Shown: positions 1 through 7,480 of the stretch, piece by piece
How the letters are laid out: each line of letters starts with the position of its first letter
How positions within the stretch are numbered: position 1 is the stretch's first letter
From: Muribaculaceae bacterium
GTDB taxonomy: Bacteria > Bacteroidota > Bacteroidia > Bacteroidales > Muribaculaceae
DNA: 38,596 bases
Reading direction: 5' to 3'
NCBI GenBank assembly: GCA_017557625.1
Contig: JAFYYG010000038.1
Location: 1 to 38,596 of the forward strand
The notes under the pieces: model-generated
Told to the model about the DNA's origin: nothing
The model's database searches: none
What the model saw: the letters and a program-made list of their open reading frames with translations, nothing else
Position numbers and translations under genes: made by a program

Positions 1-509
1 CGGATAAAAAACTCCTTGCTCACCAATTGTCGCGAAACATGCTCCACCATATCAAGGTCGATGAGCATGGGCAGCGAGAAACCCGCGTGATGGATGTCGG
101 CTTCCTTTCCATAGCGGTAAACAAGCCTCAGACCCGTTTCTGTGTCATCAAACTCGACATATACCCTGCGACCCTCAAAAGGGCCACTCAACGAATAGCC
201 CGCATAAGAGAGGATGTGGCCTGTCAGATGCAGGGTGTCCTTGTCATAGGCTAAGGTAACGGCCAGCATCTGAGTCACCTTATCGTCGGCGACCCAAAAG
301 CGTTTTCCCTTCTTCCATGCCGGCAATGAGTCCTGAAAGGTCTCGATTGTCACCACAGTTTGCTGGTCAGAGCCCTTTTCCAGGGCACGTTGCACGTCCT
401 TGTCAGTGACATGCTCGGTTACCTCAATTCCCGTGCCGCACGCCGACAACAGGGCGGCAAGTGCACACCCCAACGGGAGAACAGCAAAAATCCTGGGCAA
501 CCGCATCAT
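1..509 (-). CDS. Lipoprotein of unknown function, C-terminus outside the window
   Basis: Reading the minus strand from the tandem ATG codons at 509/506 gives an open frame of at least 169 residues that runs off the window start. The N-terminus has a basic/hydrophobic signal and the lipobox LLSAC at about residues 20-24, so the mature protein should be lipid-anchored in the envelope. The mature part is hydrophilic with alternating beta-like stretches; I recognise no family. It starts 9 bp after the stop of the lipoprotein gene at 519-941, so the two are probably co-transcribed. Which of the two ATGs is used cannot be decided. Confidence 0.75.
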   Translation of the reverse strand, partial: MMRLPRIFAVLPLGCALAALLSACGTGIEVTEHVTDKDVQRALEKGSDQQTVVTIETFQDSLPAWKKGKRFWVADDKVTQMLAVTLAYDKDTLHLTGHILSYAGYSLSGPFEGRRVYVEFDDTETGLRLVYRYGKEADIHHAGFSLPMLIDLDMVEHVSRQLVSKEFFI

Positions 510-518
510 GAAGAGGGT

Positions 519-941
519 TTATTTTTTCTTCTTCTCGCTCTCGGCTTTGAGCACCGAGTCGATCGAAGCCGTCACGGCCTGGATATTGGCATTGCCTTTC
601 ATCACTTCCTGCACAACATCATTGACTGCCGAATCAGGGTCAACGTTGTTCTCAACCTTAGTTACCGTCAAGAACGGCGCATTGCGCTGCATCGATTCCC
701 TGATAGCCTCACGGAAGGATGCAATGGCAGCCGAATCGCCCGTAGCCAACACTTCCTGCTCAAGTTCATGGATTTCACGCTCGGCAGCAAGCGCTGCGGC
801 AGTATCCTGCTGTTCTACTGACTGATCAAGTTTTTGAGCCAATTTTTGGCCCTTGGCGGCATAGTTTGCATCACAGCCAATAAGTGACAGTGCCACTACT
901 GCTGCCATCAATAAACTGAATTTCTTCATTTTCTTTATCAA
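519..941 (-). CDS. Small lipoprotein with Lys-rich C-terminus
   Basis: This encodes 140 aa. The N-terminus MIKKMKKFSLLMAAVVAL followed by LIGC is a type II signal peptide with Cys23 as the likely lipidated residue. The rest is highly charged and predicted alpha-helical (many A, E, Q, K), ending in four lysines. I recognise no domain. It lies 10 bp downstream of the TSCPD gene and 9 bp upstream of a second lipoprotein gene on the same strand, so an operon is likely. Start could be Met1 or Met5. Confidence 0.75.
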   Translation of the reverse strand: MIKKMKKFSLLMAAVVALSLIGCDANYAAKGQKLAQKLDQSVEQQDTAAALAAEREIHELEQEVLATGDSAAIASFREAIRESMQRNAPFLTVTKVENNVDPDSAVNDVVQEVMKGNANIQAVTASIDSVLKAESEKKKK

Positions 942-951
942 TTTTATATGT

Positions 952-1215
952 TTAACTGTTTGTTCCGGAATTTATTGCCTGACTCAAGGCGTTGGCCAAC
1001 TGGTCAGGGCAAGAAGTGTTTTTGTAACCGCAACGGATACCCTGTAACTTGGCGATGGCGTCAGTTGCGCTCATGCCGCGCAGCAGCACCGAAATGCCTT
1101 GCAGATTGCCATGACAACCGCCAGTGAACTGCACGTTACGGATAATGCCTTGCTCATCCAGTTCAAAATCAATCTGGGACGAGCAAGTTCCCTGCGTATA
1201 ATAAGTGTACTTCAT
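952..1215 (-). CDS. TSCPD domain protein (TIGR03905-like)
   Basis: The 87-residue protein starting MKYTYYTQGTCSSQ shows the hallmarks of the small TSCPD family: GTCSSQI near the start, GGCHGNLQGIS in the middle, and C-G-Y-K-N-TSCPDQLANAL near the end. The conserved cysteines (in TCSS, GGCHG, RCGYK and TSCPD) resemble the metal-binding C-terminal domain of vitamin-B12-dependent ribonucleotide reductases, but the stand-alone family has no firmly known role. I chose the start at 1215 because homologues begin with MKY; an in-frame ATG six codons upstream at 1233 is possible. It lies a few bases after the Crp/Fnr gene. Confidence 0.85.
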   Translation of the reverse strand: MKYTYYTQGTCSSQIDFELDEQGIIRNVQFTGGCHGNLQGISVLLRGMSATDAIAKLQGIRCGYKNTSCPDQLANALSQAINSGTNS

Positions 1216-1236
1216 AAATCTCTGAATGTGCAAGGA

Positions 1237-1914
1237 TTACTTCTGGATTAACCAGGTTAAACGCTGCTGGTCCAGAATATGCAACTCATTACTGTCATAG
1301 TCCAGAATGTCCTCATCAGACAGCTTATCGAGCGAAGCGATGAGCGTTGTGCGCTGCGTTCCCAGCAAGGCGCACAAGTCCCTTTGCTTGAATCGCAACA
1401 TCACATCGGTAGCTCCCGTGATTGTCAACGCGTCCACCAGCATGGCCAGACGCTCCATGATTGAACCGTCCCTGGTAGCCAATATCGAGTCCAAACTGCG
1501 CTGACTGCCCGATGAGAGGTAATTCAGTATGTTGAATAAGAAGACCTTATCCGTCCCCAACATCTTGATGTAGTCGCTCTTGCGCAACTGCAGCAAGCCG
1601 CACGAGCCTTCAGCTACCGCATGATAGGGATAAGTCGTTTCACGTCCGAAAAGATACTCTGCTGCCAACACATGCGGCGTTGACAACGTCTGGAACAACG
1701 ACACGCGCAGATGATCACATGGCGTTTCCAGCCTGACACGTCCCGACACGATGAACCTCATGTGGGTACAAGGGTCACCTGCTGCAAAAATCTGCTCGCC
1801 GTTGCGGAATTTGAGGAAATGAAACGGCAGTTTCTCGACAAGGGCCGTGATCTTGTCAGTGCTCACGCCCTGAAAGAGCGGTAACTGCATCAATTGCTGG
1901 TACATACTGTTCAT
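1237..1914 (-). CDS. Crp/Fnr-family transcriptional regulator
   Basis: The 225-aa protein has the two-domain Crp/Fnr layout. The N-terminal cyclic-nucleotide-binding-type beta barrel (about residues 10-125) shows FRNGEQIFAAGDPCTHMRF and the following GRVRL strand. The C-terminal winged HTH (about 150-220) shows the recognition segment LCALLGTQRTTLIASLDKL. There is no Cys cluster typical of Fnr, so an Fe-S sensor is unlikely and the effector is unknown. It lies 22 bp downstream of hisS and just upstream of the TSCPD gene, all on one strand. Start could be Met1 or Met4. Confidence 0.9.
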   Translation of the reverse strand: MNSMYQQLMQLPLFQGVSTDKITALVEKLPFHFLKFRNGEQIFAAGDPCTHMRFIVSGRVRLETPCDHLRVSLFQTLSTPHVLAAEYLFGRETTYPYHAVAEGSCGLLQLRKSDYIKMLGTDKVFLFNILNYLSSGSQRSLDSILATRDGSIMERLAMLVDALTITGATDVMLRFKQRDLCALLGTQRTTLIASLDKLSDEDILDYDSNELHILDQQRLTWLIQK

Positions 1915-1936
1915 AGCTCCGGAAATCTGAATCAGA

Positions 1937-3301
1937 TCATTTTCCTAACAATTCTATCACCTGCGCGACAGTCAGTGACTGCTGGTCGCCGCTACCCATA
2001 TTCTTCAGTGTGATGGTACCATTCTGAACTTCATCGGCTCCGACAATGGCCACATAGGGAATCTGGCGGTCGTTGGCATAGTTCATCTGCTTCTTCATCT
2101 TGGCATTGTCAGGATAGAGTTCTGCACTGATGCCAGCGCGACGCAGTGCCATGATGTGCTGCAACGATGTTGCTGCCTCCTGCTCGCCGAAGTTGACAAA
2201 CATCACCCGGGCGGTCGCCATGGTGTCAGCAGGATACAAGTCAAGCGCATTCAACACGTCGTAGATGCGGTCGGCGCCAAAACTGATGCCTACACCCGAC
2301 AAACCAGGCATACCGAACACTCCAGTGAGGTTATCATAGCGACCTCCGCCAGTAATGCTGCCGATGGCCACATCCAGAGCCTTCACCTCAAGAATCGTAC
2401 CCGTATAGTAGTTCAAGCCGCGCGCCAGAGACACGTCAAGTTCAACCTGAGCACGGGTGCCCAGGGCTGCCACCTGATTGAGCACATAGCGCATCTCCTC
2501 GATGCCCTTCATGCCCACCTCACTACCTGCCAGCATTCCAGCGAGTGCGGCCAGACGCTCCTCGTTGGTACCATCGAGCGCCAGCAAGGGCTGAAGGGTG
2601 GCGATGGCATCGTCGCTCAAACCCTTCTCCCTCAATTCAGCATTCACGTTGTCAATGCCGATTTTATCGAGTTTGTCAATGGCAACGGTGATGTCGATAA
2701 TCTTGTCGGCAGCACCGATCACCTCGGCAATGCCGCTAAGGATCTTGCGGTTGTTCAGTTTGATGGCGACGTTGATGTTGAAGCGGTTGAAGACCTCATC
2801 AATCATCGTCACCAGTTCCACCTCATTCCAGAGTGAATCACTGCCAACGATGTCGGCATCACACTGGTAGAACTCGCGGTAACGACCCTTTTGGGGGCGG
2901 TCAGCCCTCCACACCGGCTGCACCTGATAGCGCTTGAACGGCATCTGCAAGTCGTTGCGGTGCTGCACGACATAGCGCGCAAAAGGCACCGTCAAGTCAT
3001 AGCGCAGACCCTTCTCACTGATTTTGGTCGTCAGGTGGAGTGAGTCATGTGCCGACAACAGGTCATCAGGAGCATCCTTGAGGTAGTCCCCGCTGTTCAG
3101 GATTTTGAACAACAGCTTGTCGCCCTCCTCACCATACTTGCCCATCAGGGTTGACAGGTTCTCGATGGCAGGCGTTTCTATCTGCTGGAATCCGTAGAGC
3201 AGGAAAACATCCTTGATAGTATTGAATATATAGTTGCGGCGCGCCATCTCGATGGGCGAGAAGTCGCGCGTTCCCTTAGGAATGGATGGTTTTTGTGCCA
3301 T
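1937..3301 (-). CDS. hisS: Histidyl-tRNA synthetase
   Basis: This 454-aa class II aminoacyl-tRNA synthetase charges tRNA-His in the cytoplasm. It starts [16 protein letters not shown], with the usual GTRDF near the N-terminus. Motif 2 is visible as [15 protein letters not shown], the histidine-specific loop as [13 protein letters not shown] and GGGRYDNL, and motif 3 as [15 protein letters not shown]. The last ~95 residues form the anticodon-binding alpha/beta domain. Length fits the Bacteroidota HisS form. It is followed closely by the Crp/Fnr gene; the zinc peptidase gene is 42 bp upstream on the same strand. Confidence 0.98.
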   Translation of the reverse strand: MAQKPSIPKGTRDFSPIEMARRNYIFNTIKDVFLLYGFQQIETPAIENLSTLMGKYGEEGDKLLFKILNSGDYLKDAPDDLLSAHDSLHLTTKISEKGLRYDLTVPFARYVVQHRNDLQMPFKRYQVQPVWRADRPQKGRYREFYQCDADIVGSDSLWNEVELVTMIDEVFNRFNINVAIKLNNRKILSGIAEVIGAADKIIDITVAIDKLDKIGIDNVNAELREKGLSDDAIATLQPLLALDGTNEERLAALAGMLAGSEVGMKGIEEMRYVLNQVAALGTRAQVELDVSLARGLNYYTGTILEVKALDVAIGSITGGGRYDNLTGVFGMPGLSGVGISFGADRIYDVLNALDLYPADTMATARVMFVNFGEQEAATSLQHIMALRRAGISAELYPDNAKMKKQMNYANDRQIPYVAIVGADEVQNGTITLKNMGSGDQQSLTVAQVIELLGK

Positions 3302-3343
3302 TATTTCAATGAAATGAATGTCTTTTTCGGTTGTATTTTGATG

Positions 3344-4024
3344 TTATCGACGGTTTCCGCCCAAGAACATGGCTGCGTAATATAATAATGTTGCAAGTGA
3401 GCCGATAGCAGCCACAACATAGGTATAAGCTGCAGCATGCAAAGCGTCCTTGGCGTAATTCAACTGTTCTCCGGCTACGATACCTGATCCTTCAAGCCAC
3501 TTGATGGCACGGCGGCTGGCATCGACCTCGACAGGCAAAGTCACGAAGCTGAACAGCACCGTGGCTGCAAACATGGCAAGAGCGATGTACAAGGGCAATG
3601 CTGTCAATTCATACACAGCAATACCTGCAAGCAGCAGCCACTGCACAGTCTTGGAAGCGAAGGAAACCACGGGCACCATCTTGGTGCGCAGCTGCAGCAT
3701 ACTGTAGCCCACCTTGTGCTGTACGGCATGGCCACACTCATGGGCGGCAACGGCGGCGGCAGCGATACTGTTCGTGCCATAGACCGGCTCACTCAGGTTC
3801 ACCGACTTGTTGGCAGGGTTAAAGTGGTCGGTCAACTGACCGCTCACGCTGGTCACCTGCACGTCGCCACAGCCATTCTGCTGCAGCATCGCATTGGCAA
3901 CGTCACGACCTGCCATGGGCACGCCCAGAGGAATTTTACTATACTTCGCAAACTTTGACTTGAGGGAGTTCTGAACGATCATGCTCAGAATGAAAATGCC
4001 TCCCATTAAAATATAGACAAACAT
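3344..4024 (-). CDS. Membrane zinc metallopeptidase (YugP-like, Zn_peptidase_2 family)
   Basis: The 226-aa protein starts with a membrane helix (MFVYILMGGIFILSMIVQ), carries the zincin motif HECGH at about residues 94-98 inside AAHECGHAVQHKVGYSM, and has further hydrophobic segments around residues 120-170 and 200-222. The downstream LPVEVDASRRAIKWL stretch supplies the acidic part of the family signature. These features match the YugP/Zn_peptidase_2 family of membrane-embedded peptidases, whose substrates are mostly unknown. It is the first gene of the minus-strand run that includes hisS. Confidence 0.9.
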   Translation of the reverse strand: MFVYILMGGIFILSMIVQNSLKSKFAKYSKIPLGVPMAGRDVANAMLQQNGCGDVQVTSVSGQLTDHFNPANKSVNLSEPVYGTNSIAAAAVAAHECGHAVQHKVGYSMLQLRTKMVPVVSFASKTVQWLLLAGIAVYELTALPLYIALAMFAATVLFSFVTLPVEVDASRRAIKWLEGSGIVAGEQLNYAKDALHAAAYTYVVAAIGSLATLLYYAAMFLGGNRR

Positions 4025-4087
4025 ATATTTAATATTTTATTGGTTTTTTGTTTCTCAATCAATTTTGGCACGAAATTTGTAGCACAT

Positions 4088-4119
4088 GGTGCGAGACCAA
4101 ATTACGCACCGCAAAGGTA
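4088..4119 (-). promoter_or_regulatory. Possible promoter and small inverted repeat before the zinc peptidase gene
   Basis: On the minus strand, 4119-4112 reads TACCTTTG, a match to the Bacteroidota -7 consensus TAnnTTTG. No well-spaced -33 element is evident. Just downstream in the direction of transcription is a 6-bp inverted repeat (GGTGCG at 4088-4093, CGCACC at 4105-4110) that could be an operator or leader hairpin. Confidence 0.35.
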
Positions 4120-4191
4120 ACGTTTTTTAGACTCAAAACCGTCCAAAAGGGCAATAAAAGTGCTAAAAAATGAAAATTGAGACCAAAAAAG

Positions 4192-4222
4192 TTTGTCAAT
4201 TCAAAAATAGCCGTTACATTTG
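4192..4222 (+). promoter_or_regulatory. Bacteroidota-type promoter for the helix-rich lipoprotein gene
   Basis: A TTTG at 4192-4195, a 19-bp spacer and TACATTTG at 4215-4222 match the -33/-7 consensus of the primary sigma factor in Bacteroidota. The start codon at 4275 leaves a leader of about 45 nt. Confidence 0.65.
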
Positions 4223-4274
4223 CGGCGTTGATTCGTTTTATTATTAATCATTTATTTTTTTAAGTTGTTTTATT

Positions 4275-4829
4275 ATGAAGAAGTTTTTATTGATGTTTGC
4301 AGCTGTTGCTGCTATCGCATTTGTTGGTTGCAAGACCGAAACCAAGCCCGCTGAGGAAGTTGTTGAGGAGCCCGCAGCTGTTGAGTACACTGTTGACGGT
4401 GTAGCTGCTGACCTGCTGAACTGCGCTGATGAGGCTGCTGCTGTTAGCCTGCTCGATGGTATCAAGGCTAAGGCTGAGGAGTTGCTGAATGGTGGTGACC
4501 AGGATGGTTACTTCAACATCATCAACATCCTGAAGACCGTTTGGGAGAACAACAAGGATGCCATCCTCGCTAAGATCCCGACCCTGGCCGAGAAGATGAC
4601 CGGTTACATCGATGTACCCGATGCTATGAAGGCTGGTTTTGCTGAGTTCGTTGCAAAGCAGGCTGCTGAGAAGGTTGGCGACGCTGTAGAAGGTGCCGTT
4701 GACGCTGCTGCCGAGAAGGTTGACGCCGCTAAGGAGGCTGTTAAGGATGCCGCTGGCGATGCTGTTGACGCTGCTAAGGACAAGGCTGCTGACGCTGCTC
4801 AGAAGGTAGCAGACGAGCTGAAGAACTAA
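4275..4829 (+). CDS. Lipoprotein with amphipathic, LEA/apolipoprotein-like helical tail
   Basis: The 184-aa protein begins MKKFLLMFAAVAAIAFVGC, a lipoprotein signal peptide with Cys19 as the anchor. An acidic linker follows (KTETKPAEEVVEEPAA). The middle (about 36-130) is a helical domain I cannot name. The C-terminal ~55 residues are quasi-repeats such as EKVDAAKEAVKDAAGDAVDA and KDKAADAAQKVADELKN, a Lys/Ala/Asp pattern like LEA-type or apolipoprotein-like amphipathic helices. Strong codon bias (GCT/GAC/AAG) suggests high expression. It has its own promoter and a strong terminator, so it is monocistronic. A role in envelope binding or stress is only inferred. Confidence 0.85.
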   Translation: MKKFLLMFAAVAAIAFVGCKTETKPAEEVVEEPAAVEYTVDGVAADLLNCADEAAAVSLLDGIKAKAEELLNGGDQDGYFNIINILKTVWENNKDAILAKIPTLAEKMTGYIDVPDAMKAGFAEFVAKQAAEKVGDAVEGAVDAAAEKVDAAKEAVKDAAGDAVDAAKDKAADAAQKVADELKN

Positions 4830-4859
4830 TCTAGAATACAAGATTAATCCCTTATAACA

Positions 4860-4900
4860 AATCAGGGCTGACTCAAATGGGTCAGCCCTGATTGTTTTAT
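4860..4900. terminator. Rho-independent terminator, probably bidirectional
   Basis: AATCAGGGCTGAC (4860-4872) pairs perfectly with GTCAGCCCTGATT (4881-4893) around an 8-nt loop, followed by GTTTTATT. It lies between the lipoprotein gene (plus) and the convergent acetyltransferase gene (minus) and may serve both. Confidence 0.85.
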
Positions 4901-4913
4901 TAGATACTGTCGC

Positions 4914-5408
4914 CTATTTCTGATAGGCCAAACGCTCATCGCCGTTGAGCAGGTAGATGATACCGCAGTAGGTGAAACCGTAACGCTCAATGACATGACG
5001 CATGATGACGTTGTCACGGTGGGTGTCGATGCGCAGGCAACCCGCCACCTTCATGCAGTAGTCCATCACATCATTGAATACGCTGTGGCTCGCTGCCGTA
5101 CTGGCCAAGCGGTGCACGACATAGTAGGGTTTGTCGTCCAGCCACTCGCCCTCAAAAATTTCCTTATAGGTGGGCTCGGGGCCAGGAATGAAGGCAAACG
5201 AAGCGACAATCACCCCACCCTCTTCTTCCAACACATAACAATGTCCATTGTGGATATCATTCTCAATAGTCTCTTGGTCGGGATAGCCATTAGTCCACTG
5301 GTTCATGTTGCCGCACGAGCGCATGATGCCACGCGCCTCATCAACGAGCCGCATAATCACCGGCACATCCTCCAATTTCGCTTTTCTGATTTTTCTATTC
5401 ATCTTCAC
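4914..5408 (-). CDS. GNAT-family N-acetyltransferase
   Basis: The protein of 162-164 aa has the GNAT fold pattern: an N-terminal RKAKLEDVPVIMRLVDEAR helix, a central strand CYVLEEEGGVIVASFAFIPG, the VVHRLAS strand before the acetyl-CoA loop, and a C-terminal segment VIERYGFTYCGIIYLLNGDERLAYQK. The substrate is unknown. The first possible start is GTG at 5408, which overlaps the TGA of the upstream peptidase gene; ATG at 5402 is equally possible. The overlap implies translational coupling with the peptidase gene. Confidence 0.88.
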   Translation of the reverse strand: MKMNRKIRKAKLEDVPVIMRLVDEARGIMRSCGNMNQWTNGYPDQETIENDIHNGHCYVLEEEGGVIVASFAFIPGPEPTYKEIFEGEWLDDKPYYVVHRLASTAASHSVFNDVMDYCMKVAGCLRIDTHRDNVIMRHVIERYGFTYCGIIYLLNGDERLAYQK

Positions 5409-7459
5409 TCGGTTGTCTGGTTGGTGATGCCGTCGCGGCGCATCATGGCTTCGATGTGGGGTTCAGTGCCACGAAAACGTTTGTAGAGCGTCATGGGAGG
5501 CTCGGTCCCACCGCGTGAGAGTACATTATCCACCCACTGACGGGCTGTCTCGCGGTTGAAGATGCCATCCTGCTTAAAGCGATCGAAAGCATCACACTCG
5601 ATTACTTCGGCCCACTTGTAGCCATAATAACCTGCCGCATAGCCACCCGAGAAAATGTGGGTGAACTGTGGAGACATGATGCAGCCATCTACGGGCTCAA
5701 AAGCCTGCACATCCTTAGTCGCATTATACTCAAACCGGAAATCGTCACCCTCGTAGGGCTCGGTAATCGTGTGCCAAGCCATATCCAGGAAGCCGAAGCC
5801 CAGCTGCCGCACGCAGGCATAAGCCGCACCATACTGCAACGAAGCAATCAATCGGTCGATCAATTCTTGAGGAACTGGCTCACCCGTTTGATAATGACGG
5901 GCGAAACTGTCGAGAAACTCGCGCTCATAGACGTAGTTCTCGTTGAACTGAGACGGCACCTCGACAAAGTCACGATATACATTGGTTCCCGACAACGACT
6001 GGTACTTGCAGCGGCTCAACAACTGGTGCAGCGCGTGTCCGAACTCGTGCATGAACGTCTCGACCTCGCGCACAGTCAAGAGCGAGGGCTTAGAGTCGGT
6101 GGGTCGGGTGAAGTTCATCGTCAAGGTTACCAGGGGTCGTACATCATTGCCGTCATCATCGATGTACTGCTCACGGAAACTCGTCATCCATGCCCCGCTC
6201 TGCTTGGTGGCACGCGGGAAGAAATCAAGATAAAGCATACCGACTGCCTTACCGTCCTCATCGGTCACATCAAAGACCTCGACTTCGGGATGGAAGACCT
6301 GCGCGTCGCGGTTGGGCGTGAACCGCAAGCCATACATCCGTTTGGCGAAGCCGAAGACGCCTTTGGTTACCTGACTGAGCTCGAAATAAGGCCGCAGCAA
6401 CTCGTCGTTGATGTCAAACATCGAGTCTTTTTCCTTATTGCTGTAATAGCTGTAGTCCCACGGCATGATTTCCACGGGTTTACCCTCAATCTTACCAGCG
6501 AAGTCGGTCAGACGTTCCATCTCACGTCGCTCAACAGGCAAATAGGCGTCACGCAACTGATTGAGCATGTTATATACCGCCCCGGAACTCTCTGCCATCG
6601 TATGTTGCAATTTATACTCGGCAAAACATTTGCAACCCATCAATCGGGCAATTTTCAGGCGGGTATTGGCGATGTCACGCAACACGTCGAGATTACAATA
6701 TTCACCGCTTGTGCATTGGCGGTTATACATCTTGTACAACTTCTCACGCAGGTCGCGGCGGTCGCTGTATTTCATGAAAGGACCGTAACTGGGCGCATCC
6801 AATGTCACGAGCCATGCATCCTCCCTACCCTTTTCCTTGGCCGCCTGACGGGCAGCATCAATGGCGCTCTCGGGCAGACCGTCAAGGTCGTCGGCAGTGA
6901 GCCACAGTTCATATCGAGGCGTTTCCTTGAGGGCGTTCTGATCAAATTTCAAGGTCAGTTCAGTCAAGCGCTTAGACAGTTCACGGTAGCGGTCACGGTC
7001 GGCACCTTGCAGGTTGGCACCACTGCGGATAAAGCCGTCGTAAGTCTCACGCATGAGCATCAGATCCTCTTTGTCGTGCTTCGTCGTATCGAAATTGTCA
7101 TGCACATGTTTTACCCGCTGCCACAACTGCTCGTTGAGGGTGATGCTGTTGAAATGCTCGCTCAACAACGGAGCCATACGGTTACTCACCTCCAACAAAG
7201 CATCGTCGGCATTAGCCGAGAGCATAGGGTAATAAACGCCCAAGACACGGTTAAGTGTTGCTCCGGCGCGGTCGAGAGCGACGATAGTATTCTCGAAGGT
7301 CGGCTCGGCCTCATTGCCGGCAATGACTTTTACCTCTTGGTCATGCTCCTTGATTCCGTAACGGATGGCCGGTTCATAGTCAGCCGTCGTGATGCGGTCA
7401 AAAGGTATAGCACCACCTGTCGTCTTGAACGGTTTCAAAAATAGGTTATTCTCAATCAT
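5405..7459 (-). CDS. dcp: M3-family metallopeptidase (peptidyl-dipeptidase Dcp / oligopeptidase A type)
   Basis: The 684-aa protein has the M3 zinc site MHEFGHALHQL at about residues 468-478, the third ligand region DFVEVPSQFNENY downstream, and the conserved C-terminal FSGGYAAGYYGYKWAEVIECDAF. Family members cleave dipeptides or short oligopeptides and recycle peptides in the cytoplasm. No signal peptide is visible, so a cytoplasmic enzyme is likely. Length fits the ~680-residue Dcp/PrlC class. It sits 21 bp downstream of mutS2 and overlaps the acetyltransferase gene. Confidence 0.93.
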   Translation of the reverse strand: MIENNLFLKPFKTTGGAIPFDRITTADYEPAIRYGIKEHDQEVKVIAGNEAEPTFENTIVALDRAGATLNRVLGVYYPMLSANADDALLEVSNRMAPLLSEHFNSITLNEQLWQRVKHVHDNFDTTKHDKEDLMLMRETYDGFIRSGANLQGADRDRYRELSKRLTELTLKFDQNALKETPRYELWLTADDLDGLPESAIDAARQAAKEKGREDAWLVTLDAPSYGPFMKYSDRRDLREKLYKMYNRQCTSGEYCNLDVLRDIANTRLKIARLMGCKCFAEYKLQHTMAESSGAVYNMLNQLRDAYLPVERREMERLTDFAGKIEGKPVEIMPWDYSYYSNKEKDSMFDINDELLRPYFELSQVTKGVFGFAKRMYGLRFTPNRDAQVFHPEVEVFDVTDEDGKAVGMLYLDFFPRATKQSGAWMTSFREQYIDDDGNDVRPLVTLTMNFTRPTDSKPSLLTVREVETFMHEFGHALHQLLSRCKYQSLSGTNVYRDFVEVPSQFNENYVYEREFLDSFARHYQTGEPVPQELIDRLIASLQYGAAYACVRQLGFGFLDMAWHTITEPYEGDDFRFEYNATKDVQAFEPVDGCIMSPQFTHIFSGGYAAGYYGYKWAEVIECDAFDRFKQDGIFNRETARQWVDNVLSRGGTEPPMTLYKRFRGTEPHIEAMMRRDGITNQTTE

Positions 7460-7480
7460 AGCTTTTTCACTTGTTCTGTC

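Noticed and set aside
5657-7444. Long open frame of 595 codons on the plus strand, antisense to the M3 peptidase gene
   Set aside because: It is a mirror of the high-GC codon pattern of the real gene; the product has no recognisable domain, while the opposite strand has a full M3 peptidase.
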